Below are positions 16,535 to 25,176 of a DNA stretch of 64,000 nt, in pieces. Source of the stretch: Thermoflavifilum sp. GTDB taxonomy: Bacteria; Bacteroidota; Bacteroidia; Chitinophagales; Chitinophagaceae. The DNA lies in assembly GCA_023511875.1 (NCBI GenBank), contig JAIMAQ010000010.1, positions 32,758-96,757 on the forward strand. Direction: 5' to 3'. Under the pieces are notes generated by a model, which did not search any database, was not told where the DNA came from, and saw only the letters and a list, made by a program, of their open reading frames with translations. Position numbers and translations under genes: made by a program. Position 1 is the stretch's first letter. Every line of letters begins with the position of its first letter.

Positions 16535-18457
16535 TTAAAAACGATATCGAACAAAAGCCTCCATGGCTGCATATTTGGGCAATCCAAGTCGGTCGTAAAG
16601 CTCGGCTGTAGCTGCATTTCTTTCTTCGGCACGCTGCCAAAATTCGCGCCGATCATTGCCCTGGAATACGACTACATCTTTTTGTGACTGATGGATAAAG
16701 ATGCCATGTCGTTTTTGAAGCACTTGATCGGGGCTCATGGGAATGGCCATTTCGATCTCATAAATCTCCCATTCTTGCCATGCACCACGATAGAGCCATA
16801 CCCAACAATCTTGCATGAAAGGCTCGGATTTCAATCGATTGAGCGCTTCCAAGATGATATCAAGACATACTTTATGCGTGCCATGCGGGTCGGCTAAATC
16901 GCCTGCAGCATAGATCTGATGAGGCTTTACCCGACGAATGATGTCCATAGTAATCTGAATATCTTCCTCGCCAGGTGGATTTTTTTCAATACGTCCTGTT
17001 TCATAAAAAGGCAGGTCGAGGAAATGCACATGATCTTCTGGAATGCCCACATACCTACAGGTGGCTTTAGCCTCACATTTGCGAATCAGCCCTTTAATTG
17101 CCCGAATCTCTGGCGTATCGATCTGGCTGGGTTTTTTGTTTCGGATAAATTCGCGTGCTTCTTTCATGATTTGAGTAGCACGACTTTTATCGATACCAAA
17201 AATTTCATCAAACCCTACGGCAAAATCAATAAAGCGAATCACAAACTCATCGTTTACAGCAATATTCCCCGAAGTTTGATAGGCCACATGCACATCATGT
17301 CCTTGCTCGTGCAGCCGAATAAAGGTGCCTCCCATAGAAATGATATCATCGTCCATATGCGGGGAAAAAATCAACACCCGTTTTTTGGCGGGTTCACTGC
17401 GTTCTGGATGATCGGGAATATGCACGCCGGGCTTACCTCCTGGCCATCCCGTGATGGTGCTTTTCATGGCATTAAATACCATGAGGTTAATATCGTATGC
17501 CGATCCAAATTGTACCAATAAATCACTCAATCCGTGATCGTTGTAATCATTGTCGGTAAGCATTAAGATGGGCTTGTTGAGCGCTAATGCGAGCGTACAT
17601 ACTGCCTTACGAATCATTTTAGGCGTCCATTCACATTCACCCGTGAGCCAGGGCGATTTATATCGTGTCAGTTCAGAAGCAGCCCGTTCATCGAGTACAA
17701 ACGTACAGTCGGGATGCTGTTGAAGCAGTGATGCCGGCACTTGTTCGGTGCTATGCCCTTCTACGGCTTTGCGAATAATAGGCGCTTTATGCTCGCCCCA
17801 GGCAATCAGGATAATACGACGTGCTTTTAGAATTGTGCTAATACCCATGGTGATGCCCAATCGGGGTACTTCGGCAATGTGGGCAAACTCATAGGAATTG
17901 GCGATGCGCGTGGCCTGATCAAGAGCAATTAACCGAGTACGAGAATTGATGTTGGATCCAGGCTCATTAAATCCAATATGTCCATTATGTCCAATGCCCA
18001 GTAGTTGTAGATCAATACCACCCGCTTTTTCAATAGCTTCTTCATATTGTTGGCAATATTCTCGAATTTTTTCTTTAGGCACTGTGCCATCGGGAATGTG
18101 GACGTTTTCGGGCAAAATATCTACATGTTTAAATAACTGTTCCCACATATACCGATGAAAGCTTTGCAGCGCATCGGGTTCAATAGGGTAGTATTCATCT
18201 AAATTAAAAGTAATCACATGCTTAAAGCTAAGTCCTTCCTCCCGGTGCATGCGTACCAGCTCGGCATACACATTTTTGGGTGATGAACCTGTGGCTAAGC
18301 CCAATACACAATGTTGGCCATTTTGCTGCTTGGAGCGAATGAGATCGGCCATTTGCTGGGCTACATAACGCGATCCTTCCTTCTCATTCGGAAAAATTTG
18401 AACTGCAACGTGCTCAAAGGTGTCAATGAAATTTCCAGTTTGAATTGGCTGTGGCAT
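16535..18457 (-). CDS. nagB: NagB-PIG-L fusion (glucosamine-6-phosphate deaminase-like plus LmbE-like deacetylase domain)
   Basis: A 640-aa two-domain protein. Residues about 1-275 form a NagB domain: GLATGSSPKNVYAEL for phosphate, TFNLDEYYPI, and GIGHNGHIGFNEPGS with the ring-opening His. A linker (TDNDYNDHGLSDLLVQF) follows. Residues about 365-640 form a PIG-L/LmbE domain with FSPHMDDDIISMGG (the usual PHPDD reads PHMDD) and DPHGTH. This architecture is known in Bacteroidota; the first domain converts glucosamine 6-phosphate to fructose 6-phosphate, while the role of the second, possibly deacetylating N-acetylglucosaminyl compounds, is unproven. It heads a two-gene unit with the M19 dipeptidase. 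Confidence 0.9.
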   Translation of the reverse strand: MPQPIQTGNFIDTFEHVAVQIFPNEKEGSRYVAQQMADLIRSKQQNGQHCVLGLATGSSPKNVYAELVRMHREEGLSFKHVITFNLDEYYPIEPDALQSFHRYMWEQLFKHVDILPENVHIPDGTVPKEKIREYCQQYEEAIEKAGGIDLQLLGIGHNGHIGFNEPGSNINSRTRLIALDQATRIANSYEFAHIAEVPRLGITMGISTILKARRIILIAWGEHKAPIIRKAVEGHSTEQVPASLLQQHPDCTFVLDERAASELTRYKSPWLTGECEWTPKMIRKAVCTLALALNKPILMLTDNDYNDHGLSDLLVQFGSAYDINLMVFNAMKSTITGWPGGKPGVHIPDHPERSEPAKKRVLIFSPHMDDDIISMGGTFIRLHEQGHDVHVAYQTSGNIAVNDEFVIRFIDFAVGFDEIFGIDKSRATQIMKEAREFIRNKKPSQIDTPEIRAIKGLIRKCEAKATCRYVGIPEDHVHFLDLPFYETGRIEKNPPGEEDIQITMDIIRRVKPHQIYAAGDLADPHGTHKVCLDIILEALNRLKSEPFMQDCWVWLYRGAWQEWEIYEIEMAIPMSPDQVLQKRHGIFIHQSQKDVVVFQGNDRREFWQRAEERNAATAELYDRLGLPKYAAMEAFVRYRF

Positions 18458-18634
18458 ATGGGTAAATGTTTTGTTGCGGGTAAAGTTAATACAATCTTGT
18501 TCTCTAGTTTTGCATATTTGACCTCAAACGTTTTCAATCAGCATAAAAACAGAGGGTTTATTGAAAAAAATAAAATTTTGTAAAAGAATTCATGGAGATT
18601 ATTTAGTTTTACACCCGATTTTATCCATTGATCC

Positions 18635-18718
18635 ATGATTGCACATGCACATCGAATTACGGGGATGATAGGGATGACGGCCATGATTACCATGCCCGGC
18701 GTGCAGTCATGGAGGTAG
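18635..18718 (+). CDS. Putative thr-operon leader peptide (27 aa)
   Basis: An ATG at 18635 opens a 27-codon ORF ending in TAG at 18716. Its core, codons 8-20 (ITGMIGMTAMITM), holds three Ile, three Thr and four Met codons in 13, and the full peptide has four Ile, three Thr and five Met. These are end products of the aspartate/homoserine pathway that ThrA opens. The ORF lies about 100 nt before thrA. Its last codons and stop overlap a segment complementary to the downstream hairpin. Composition and position argue for a regulatory leader rather than a chance ORF; translation is not demonstrated. Confidence 0.7.
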   Translation: MIAHAHRITGMIGMTAMITMPGVQSWR

Positions 18719-18797
18719 GCAATAAATACCTTAGTCAACAACAGATATTCCGAAGGCCTTCCTCCAAACGTTGAGGAAGGCCTTCTTCGTAAGAAGG
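18710..18797 (+). promoter_or_regulatory. Candidate attenuator ahead of thrABC with competing RNA helices
   Basis: Segment 18710-18720 (TGGAGGTAGGC) can pair with 18756-18766 (GCCTTCCTCCA) at 10 of 11 positions, which would break the 13-bp hairpin at 18752-18785. A third helix, CCTTCTT/AAGAAGG (18781-18797), overlaps the 3' arm of that hairpin. Segment 18710-18720 contains the last sense codons and the stop of the leader ORF. A ribosome that finishes the leader would mask it, while one stalled at the Ile/Thr/Met codons (18656-18694) would leave it free. Confidence 0.65.
18752..18785 (+). terminator. 13-bp hairpin upstream of thrA (attenuator terminator candidate)
   Basis: GAAGGCCTTCCTC and GAGGAAGGCCTTC form a perfect stem around an 8-nt loop. 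The bases just after it (TTCGTAAGAAGGTGTTTT) are not a clean T-run; the nearest run follows the second small hairpin ending at 18797. So termination could need both helices, or the hairpin may act on translation of the GTG at 18817. Confidence 0.55.
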
Positions 18798-18816
18798 TGT
18801 TTTAAAATGCTTTATC

Positions 18817-21267
18817 GTGAAAGTACTTAAGTTTGGCGGCACTTCAATGGGAAGTGCATCGAGCATTAAGCAAGTAGTAGCTATCATTCGGCAGCAGCGC
18901 AAGCCCGGTGAGCCTCTTGCAGTGGTTACTTCTGCTATGAGTGGGGTTACCAATCAATTGTTACACTTAGCTTCTTTGGCTGAGCAAGGAAAAGATTTCT
19001 ACGCACTCCTGCAACAGTTGCAAACCCGGCATTTTGAAGTCATTCATGAGTTGGTAGAAGCTCGTCTGCAAAATCAGGCTCTCATGGAGCTAAAGCTCTT
19101 GCTTAATGAGTTAGAAACATTGCTGCAGGGGGTATATGCTTTACGCGAGCTCTCGGCACGTACGGCCGACCTGATCATGAGTTTTGGCGAGCGAAGTTCT
19201 ACCGCTATGATTGCCCATATTCTTCGGCAATACGATCCGCAAACGATCTATGTGGATGCGCGCGACTGGATTAAAACCGACAGCAGTTTTGGAAATGCCC
19301 GGGTGCATACCGATCATACTTATGCTTGCATTTCTCAAGCAGTGCAACAACATCGGGAAGCTTTGTTTTGTATTACTGGATTCATCGGTTCAGATGAGCA
19401 AGGGCATACCACAACACTAGGCCGTGGCGGTAGCGATTATACGGCTGCTTTGGTAGGTGCCGCAGTAGATGCCACAGAAATCCAGATATGGACTGATGTA
19501 GATGGGTTTATGACTGCAGATCCACGCATCGTGAAAAAAGCTTTTCCACTCGAAGAAATCTCTTACACCGAAGCCATGGAGCTTTCTTATTTCGGTGCCA
19601 AGGTGATTTATCCACCCACATTAATTCCCGTGATTCTCAAAAAAATTCCCGTCATCATTCGCAATACCTTTCATCCAGAATTTCCGGGTACGGTAATTCG
19701 AGAAAAGGCCAAACGCAATGGTAGCCTGATTCGCGGTATCAGCAGCATCAACCATATAAGCCTGATCAACATCCAAGGGAGTGGCATGGTGGGCCGTTCG
19801 GGCATCAGCGGACGCTTGTTTTCTCTTTTTGCCCGAGAAAATATCAACATCATTCTCATCACCCAAGCATCATCCGAGCATAGCATCACGGTGGCTGTAA
19901 CTCCAACTCATGCCGAAAAAGCGAAAAAACTCATCGAACAGGAATTTGAACTCGAGCTGGCTACCCGTAAGATGGAGCCACCTGAAGTAGAACACCAGCT
20001 ATCGATTCTAGCTATTGTAGGCGAAAATATGCGACAAACCAAAGGGCTTTCTGGAAAGCTCTTCAGCGCACTAGGACGAAACGGCATCAACGTCGTGGCT
20101 ATTGCACAAGGATCATCGGAATACAATATATCTGTTGTGGTGAAACAACACGATTTGTCGAAAGCCCTCAATGCAGTACACGATGCATTTTTCATACGCA
20201 CCAAGAAAACACTTCACGTGTTTTTCCTCGGCACCGGAAATATTGGCAAAACATTATTGCGACAAATTGCAGAGCACGAAGATTATTTGCTGGAAAATCG
20301 CTCTTTGAAAATTAAAGTGGTAGCTATTACCAACACGCGACGCATGGCATTTGATGAAGAAGGCATACCCTTAAAATGTTGGGAAACTTACCTTCAAGAA
20401 AAAGGTAAACCAGCTAGCTTGCCCGAGTTTATTCACCGCATGAAATCACTAAACCTGCCTAATAGTGTATTTATCGATAACTCGGCTAGTGCAGAAGTGG
20501 TAAATTATTATGAAGAAATTTTCACTTCCAGCATTTCTATCGTCACCTGTAATAAGCTTGGGAATTCTGGACCTTATGCACAATACAAAACTTTTCATGA
20601 CGCAGTGAGGAAATATGGAGTGGATTTCTTTTACGAAACCAATGTGGGTGCGGGATTACCTATCATCAGTACTTTGCATGATTTACTGGTGAGTGGAGAT
20701 AAGATTCTCAAAATTGAAGCTATTCTTTCGGGTACTATTTCTTATATTTTTAATGCTTTTACGGGAGATCGCCATTTTCATGAAATCGTTCGCGAAGCCC
20801 AAGCGAAGGGATATACCGAACCCGATCCACGCGATGACTTGAGCGGATTGGATTTTATGCGAAAAATGCTCATTTTAGCTCGTGATTCGGGCTATGCCGT
20901 AGAAATGGAAGATGTAGAGATGGAGCCTATCTTACCTGAAAAATGCTTAAAAGCTCCTACAGTAGAGGCTTTTTATCAAGCACTTGAAGAAGAGGATGCC
21001 CATTTTGAGGCGCTCAAGCACAAAGCTGCGCGAGAAGGCAAAGTATTGCGTTACATTGGAGTGATGGATCAAGGAAAAGTGAGCATTCGTTTACAGGCCA
21101 TTGATGCCCAGCATCCGTTTTATTTTTTAACTGGTAGCGATAATATTATTGCGTTTACTACACCTCGCTATCGCGATTGTCCTTTGGTGGTAAAAGGGCC
21201 TGGTGCAGGCCCTGAGGTAACGGCTGCGGGCGTATTTGCCGATCTGGTAAAAGTAGGAGCACAATAA
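18817..21267 (+). CDS. thrA: Bifunctional aspartate kinase / homoserine dehydrogenase
   Basis: First and third steps of the aspartate pathway in one 816-aa polypeptide, starting at GTG. Residues 1-300 are the kinase (VLKFGGTSMGSASS; TLGRGGSDYTAALVGA). Residues about 310-460 are paired ACT-type regulatory domains (INIILITQASSEHSI; INVVAIAQGSSEYNI). From about 465 on is the dehydrogenase (FFLGTGNIGKTLL, CNKLGNSG, FFYETNVGAGLPII, the GTISYIFN segment and DDLSGLDFMRKMLIL). It is the first gene of thrA-thrB-thrC, with 24 nt to thrB, and is preceded by the leader ORF and hairpins at 18635-18797, suggesting control by Thr, Ile or Met supply. Confidence 0.97.
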   Translation: MKVLKFGGTSMGSASSIKQVVAIIRQQRKPGEPLAVVTSAMSGVTNQLLHLASLAEQGKDFYALLQQLQTRHFEVIHELVEARLQNQALMELKLLLNELETLLQGVYALRELSARTADLIMSFGERSSTAMIAHILRQYDPQTIYVDARDWIKTDSSFGNARVHTDHTYACISQAVQQHREALFCITGFIGSDEQGHTTTLGRGGSDYTAALVGAAVDATEIQIWTDVDGFMTADPRIVKKAFPLEEISYTEAMELSYFGAKVIYPPTLIPVILKKIPVIIRNTFHPEFPGTVIREKAKRNGSLIRGISSINHISLINIQGSGMVGRSGISGRLFSLFARENINIILITQASSEHSITVAVTPTHAEKAKKLIEQEFELELATRKMEPPEVEHQLSILAIVGENMRQTKGLSGKLFSALGRNGINVVAIAQGSSEYNISVVVKQHDLSKALNAVHDAFFIRTKKTLHVFFLGTGNIGKTLLRQIAEHEDYLLENRSLKIKVVAITNTRRMAFDEEGIPLKCWETYLQEKGKPASLPEFIHRMKSLNLPNSVFIDNSASAEVVNYYEEIFTSSISIVTCNKLGNSGPYAQYKTFHDAVRKYGVDFFYETNVGAGLPIISTLHDLLVSGDKILKIEAILSGTISYIFNAFTGDRHFHEIVREAQAKGYTEPDPRDDLSGLDFMRKMLILARDSGYAVEMEDVEMEPILPEKCLKAPTVEAFYQALEEEDAHFEALKHKAAREGKVLRYIGVMDQGKVSIRLQAIDAQHPFYFLTGSDNIIAFTTPRYRDCPLVVKGPGAGPEVTAAGVFADLVKVGAQ

Positions 21268-21291
21268 TCGATGTATTGACTGTTGTACTGT

Positions 21292-22266
21292 ATGGATCAG
21301 CCTTCGATGTCGTATATCCGGGTATTTGCGCCAGCCACTGTTGCCAACGTGGTGTGTGGTTTTGATGTGTTGGGCTTTGCTGTAGACTTTCCAGGCGACG
21401 AGGTTGAATTGTTTCTTTCCTCTGAGCCAGGTGTACGCATCCGAGCTATTGATGGCGACGATGGCCGCTTGCCTCTTGACCCTCAAAAAAATACCGTAAG
21501 CGCTTCTGTAATACGCTATCTCGAAAAAATAGGGCGTCAAGACCTGGGTATTGAAATTGTTTTGCACAAACAAATGCCTGTGGGCAGTGGATTGGGATCG
21601 AGCGCAGCTAGCACGGTAGCCGGACTTTTTGCTATTCATCATCTGCTCGGCCAACCTTTAGGTGTGGAAGATATGCTGCAGCTGGCCATGGAAGGCGAAC
21701 GACTTGCTTGTGGGCAAGGACATGCCGATAATGTAGCGCCAGCACTACTGGGAGGTTTTGTGCTGATCCGCAGCTACCAACCTTTAGATATCGTTCAACT
21801 GCCTACCCCCACATCCCTCACCTGCGCTCTCTTACACCCACATATTGAGATTCAAACCCGCGATGCCCGCAAAATCCTTAAACCCTATATTCCGCTTTCC
21901 GATGTTACCATGCAAATGGGTAATCTGGCCGGATTCATTAGCTCGTTGTATACCAATAATTTTGAGCTGATGTCGCGGAGTATGCAAGATGTGATCATTG
22001 AGCCCGTGCGAGCCATTCTGATTCCTGAATACGATGCCTTAAAACGCCTTGCTCTTTCAGCAGGTGCTATTGGCTTTGGTATCTCTGGATCGGGCCCCAG
22101 TGTGTTTGCCCTGTGTAAAGATCAGCTGGTGGCCAAACATTTGCTGGAACAGCTAAAAAATCATCTAGCACATCAAGGCATAACGTCAGACATTTATATC
22201 TCTTCTATCAATATCCATGGTCCAAAAATCCTGGCTTCTCAACCGTTTACCCCTTCATCAAAATAG
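21292..22266 (+). CDS. thrB: Homoserine kinase
   Basis: GHMP-family kinase phosphorylating homoserine. VFAPATVANVVCGFDVLG opens the fold, the ATP loop is MPVGSGLGSSAAST, and the C-terminal motif is GFGISGSGPSVFAL. The ATG at 21292 (MDQPS) is used here; an in-frame ATG at 21307 (MSYIRVFAP) is equally plausible by family length. It lies between thrA and thrC, with 11 nt to the latter's ATG. Confidence 0.95.
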   Translation: MDQPSMSYIRVFAPATVANVVCGFDVLGFAVDFPGDEVELFLSSEPGVRIRAIDGDDGRLPLDPQKNTVSASVIRYLEKIGRQDLGIEIVLHKQMPVGSGLGSSAASTVAGLFAIHHLLGQPLGVEDMLQLAMEGERLACGQGHADNVAPALLGGFVLIRSYQPLDIVQLPTPTSLTCALLHPHIEIQTRDARKILKPYIPLSDVTMQMGNLAGFISSLYTNNFELMSRSMQDVIIEPVRAILIPEYDALKRLALSAGAIGFGISGSGPSVFALCKDQLVAKHLLEQLKNHLAHQGITSDIYISSINIHGPKILASQPFTPSSK

Positions 22267-22277
22267 TAAACCGAGTG

Positions 22278-23594
22278 ATGAAACTATACAGCACACGTAA
22301 CCGACAGCATATTGTAGATTTAGAAACAGCGCTCTTCCAAAGCTTGCCTCCTGACAACGGCCTGTATATGCCTTGCCAATTGCCTGTGTTGTCGACATCC
22401 GACCTGAAACAGATGGTGGCTGGTGATTTTCAAGATATTGCCTTTCGCTTATCACAAGCATATTTACACGATGAGGTAGATGCAAATAGCCTGCGCCGTA
22501 TGGTAGATGAAGCATTTTGTTTTGAAGTGCCCCTGGTGCGATTGGGTGATCGACGTTTTGTGCTAGAATTATTTCATGGGCCATCATTGGCATTTAAAGA
22601 TATTGGCGCTCGCTTCATGAGCCGATTAATGGCTTATTTTTTAGAAAAACGCCAGCGCACCGTGCATATTCTCGTAGCCACATCAGGCGATACAGGAGGA
22701 GCCGTTGCCCTGGGCTTTCATCGAGTGCCCGGCATACAGGTGATCATCCTTTTCCCCTCAGGGAAAGTGAGCCCTTTACAAGAAAAACAACTTACTACAT
22801 TGGGCGATAATATTCGCACATTGGAGATTGAAGGCAGTTTTGATGATTGTCAACGTTTAGTGAAACAAGCTTTTCTAGATCATACACTCAATCAACGTTT
22901 GGTTCTGGCGTCGGCTAATTCCATCAATATTGCCCGACTCATTCCACAAAGCTTTTATTATTTTCATGCATGGGCACAACTGCAAAGACTGGGCATTTCA
23001 AAAGCCCCCGTATTTTCTGTTCCCAGTGGTAATTTTGGTAATCTCACCGCTGGTGTATTTGCCCAACGCATGGGCTTGCCGGTGCAACATTTTGTAGCGG
23101 CAACCAATGTAAACGACGAAGTGCCGCAATATTTGCAAACGGGCATTTTCTCGCCGAGGCCTTCCATTCAAACCCTTTCTAATGCTATGGATGTGGGAAA
23201 TCCCAGTAATTTTCAACGCTTGAGTGAACTCTTTGATCACGATGTGGAACAAATGCGAAAACGGATAACAGGATATGCTTTCAATGATATCCAAACCCTT
23301 GGCGAAATTGAGCGCATAGCTAAAGAGGAACAATACATAGTTTGTCCACACACAGCCATTGCCAGCTTAGGACTGAATGCTTATTTTCATGATCATCCAT
23401 CTGATGCTCCAGGTGTTTTTCTGGCCACAGCACATCCTGGCAAATTTGCCAATATTTATCCAGAAGCATTGCGTAAGCTACGCTACTGGCCGTCGTTACC
23501 AGAGACCACTACAGCGCTCTTGCAACGACATAAACAAGCTATTCGGATGCCAAACGATTTTGAAACCTTCAAAACCTTTTTGCTAAGCCTGTAA
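22278..23594 (+). CDS. thrC: Threonine synthase
   Basis: PLP enzyme converting O-phosphohomoserine to threonine. The PLP lysine is in HGPSLAFKDIGARFM; further motifs are VATSGDTGGAVALGF, ASANSINIARLIPQ, FSVPSGNFGNLTAGVFA and NAMDVGNPSNFQRL. The preceding GTG codon is in frame, but the ATG at 22278 gives the standard MKLYSTRN start. Last gene of the thr operon; 49 nt separate it from gpmA. Confidence 0.97.
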   Translation: MKLYSTRNRQHIVDLETALFQSLPPDNGLYMPCQLPVLSTSDLKQMVAGDFQDIAFRLSQAYLHDEVDANSLRRMVDEAFCFEVPLVRLGDRRFVLELFHGPSLAFKDIGARFMSRLMAYFLEKRQRTVHILVATSGDTGGAVALGFHRVPGIQVIILFPSGKVSPLQEKQLTTLGDNIRTLEIEGSFDDCQRLVKQAFLDHTLNQRLVLASANSINIARLIPQSFYYFHAWAQLQRLGISKAPVFSVPSGNFGNLTAGVFAQRMGLPVQHFVAATNVNDEVPQYLQTGIFSPRPSIQTLSNAMDVGNPSNFQRLSELFDHDVEQMRKRITGYAFNDIQTLGEIERIAKEEQYIVCPHTAIASLGLNAYFHDHPSDAPGVFLATAHPGKFANIYPEALRKLRYWPSLPETTTALLQRHKQAIRMPNDFETFKTFLLSL

Positions 23595-23643
23595 AACCTT
23601 ATGTGAAAGGATATCTTTACTTTGCAAACCAAAACCAATCGAT

Positions 23644-24291
23644 ATGGAGTCATTATCACAAGCTAGTAACTACTTAGTGTTAATTCGTCATGGTGAATCG
23701 GTGTATAACCAGAAAAACTTGTTTACCGGATGGATTGATTGCTCATTATCGGAAAATGGTATCGCAGAAGCTCGACGTGCAGGACAGCTGTTGGCCAAGC
23801 ATCAATTGGTTTTCGATGTAGCCATTACTTCTGCATTGAAACGCAGCTGGGAAACATTGATGTACATGTTGGTCGAAGCACCAGGCATTGTGCGTGATCA
23901 ATTGCTGGTACAACGCTTCCAGGCTTTTAATGAACGCCACTATGGCGATTTACAAGGCAAAAACAAAGAAGAAACCGCTAAACTCTTTGGTGCCGAACAA
24001 GTTCATCGCTGGCGTAGAGGGTTTGAAGACCGCCCGCCACACGGCGAAAGCCTAAAAGATACTTACGATCGTGTGGTAGACTGTTATACCCAAGAAGTAA
24101 TTCCCCTGGTCAAATCTGGAAAGAAAATTTTGATCGTTGCACATGGCAATAGCTTGCGTGCATTGAAGATGTATTTGGAACATATTCCTGCGGAAAAGAT
24201 TTCGGAAGTAGAAATTGCCACAGGAGAAGCACAAGTTTTTGAGTTTAACGCACAAGCCGAATATATACGCACGCAAAAATTACACGAATAA
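23644..24291 (+). CDS. gpmA: 2,3-bisphosphoglycerate-dependent phosphoglycerate mutase
   Basis: Glycolytic histidine phosphatase-superfamily mutase interconverting 3- and 2-phosphoglycerate. The phosphohistidine motif is IRHGESVYNQKNLFTGW (His16). Also seen are ALKRSWETL, FNERHYGDLQGKNKEE, RPPHGESLKDTYDRV and the second His in IVAHGNSLRALKMYLE. At 215 aa it is shorter than E. coli GpmA (about 250). The 50-nt gap after thrC has TTTACTTTGC, a near match to the -7 box, so an own promoter is possible. Confidence 0.95.
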   Translation: MESLSQASNYLVLIRHGESVYNQKNLFTGWIDCSLSENGIAEARRAGQLLAKHQLVFDVAITSALKRSWETLMYMLVEAPGIVRDQLLVQRFQAFNERHYGDLQGKNKEETAKLFGAEQVHRWRRGFEDRPPHGESLKDTYDRVVDCYTQEVIPLVKSGKKILIVAHGNSLRALKMYLEHIPAEKISEVEIATGEAQVFEFNAQAEYIRTQKLHE

Positions 24292-24380
24292 GAAAAGACC
24301 CAATGAGATTGTGCAAGCGAATGGTGTAATTGAAGCTATTTTATTTTCCCAGGAGAAAGAGTATTTTTATCTTTCTATAC

Positions 24381-25166
24381 ATGGCAAGCTTGTTTCAACT
24401 CAACGGGAAAATAGCCTTGGTCACTGGAGGTGCCAGTGGAATTGGTAAAGCCATCGCCAGCCTGTTTGCCCAACAGGGAGCTAAAGTGTGTGTGATAGAT
24501 ATTCAACTGCCACAAGCCCAGGAGGTAGTACGTGAAATCACGGCCATGGGATTTCAAGCTACGGCTTATCGATGTGATGTAACCCTTGCCGATGAAGTGC
24601 AGCATACCATGCAGCAAATTGTAAACGATTGTGGAGGAATCGACATATTGGTCAATAGTGCGGGTATATCACATATTGGTACATTAGAAAACACATCGGT
24701 TGCCGATTTTCAACGTGTATTTGATGTCAATGTAAAAGGTACTTTTCTCTGCATGCAGGCCGCATTACCCATCATGATACAACGCCAATCCGGCGTTATC
24801 CTGAACGTGGCCTCGATAGCCGCCCATGTGGGTATTCCCGATCGTTTTGCCTATAGCATGAGTAAGGGTGCTGTTTATGCCATGACGCTCTCGGTGGCTA
24901 AAGATTATATTCACGATCATATCCGATGCAACAGTATATCTCCAGCACGTGTATATACGCCTTTTGTGGAAGGTTTTATAAAAAGGCATTACCCTGGCCG
25001 CGAAACCGAAATGTTTCAACAGCTTTCTGCAACTCAGCCTATTGGGCGCATGGCAAAGCCCGAGGAAATTGCTGCATTGGCACTTTATCTATGTAGCGAC
25101 GAAGCGGCTTTTATTACCGGTTGCGATTATCCAATCGATGGTGGTTTTATCAAACTGAACAATTAA
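24381..25166 (+). CDS. SDR-family dehydrogenase, likely 2-keto-3-deoxy-L-fuconate dehydrogenase-like
   Basis: Classical short-chain dehydrogenase. NAD loop VTGGASGIGKAIA (TGxxxGxG), NSAGIS, catalytic Ser in NVASIAAHVG and YxxxK in YSMSKG. I start at MASLFQLNGK (24381), the normal SDR N-terminus. The C-terminus (SPARVYTPFVEGF, LYLCSDEAAFITGCDYPIDGG) resembles SDRs that sit beside FAH hydrolases in L-fucose clusters. Ten nt before a GH29 alpha-L-fucosidase and followed by an FAH gene, it could oxidise 2-keto-3-deoxy-L-fuconate at C4 in the non-phosphorylated fucose route. The SDR call is certain, the substrate inferred. Confidence 0.85.
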   Translation: MASLFQLNGKIALVTGGASGIGKAIASLFAQQGAKVCVIDIQLPQAQEVVREITAMGFQATAYRCDVTLADEVQHTMQQIVNDCGGIDILVNSAGISHIGTLENTSVADFQRVFDVNVKGTFLCMQAALPIMIQRQSGVILNVASIAAHVGIPDRFAYSMSKGAVYAMTLSVAKDYIHDHIRCNSISPARVYTPFVEGFIKRHYPGRETEMFQQLSATQPIGRMAKPEEIAALALYLCSDEAAFITGCDYPIDGGFIKLNN

Positions 25167-25176
25167 ATTCCATGTG

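Noticed and set aside
16919..17521. 200-codon plus-strand ORF
   Set aside because: Antisense to the PIG-L half of the NagB fusion; composition fits no protein family.
18495..18520. TAGTTTTG box as a thrA promoter
   Set aside because: It lies more than 100 nt before the leader ORF; a weaker box at 18604 fits the leader better, though neither is secure.
21127..21654. 175-codon minus-strand ORF over the thrA-thrB junction
   Set aside because: Shadow frame of thrA and thrB; no signal or motif.
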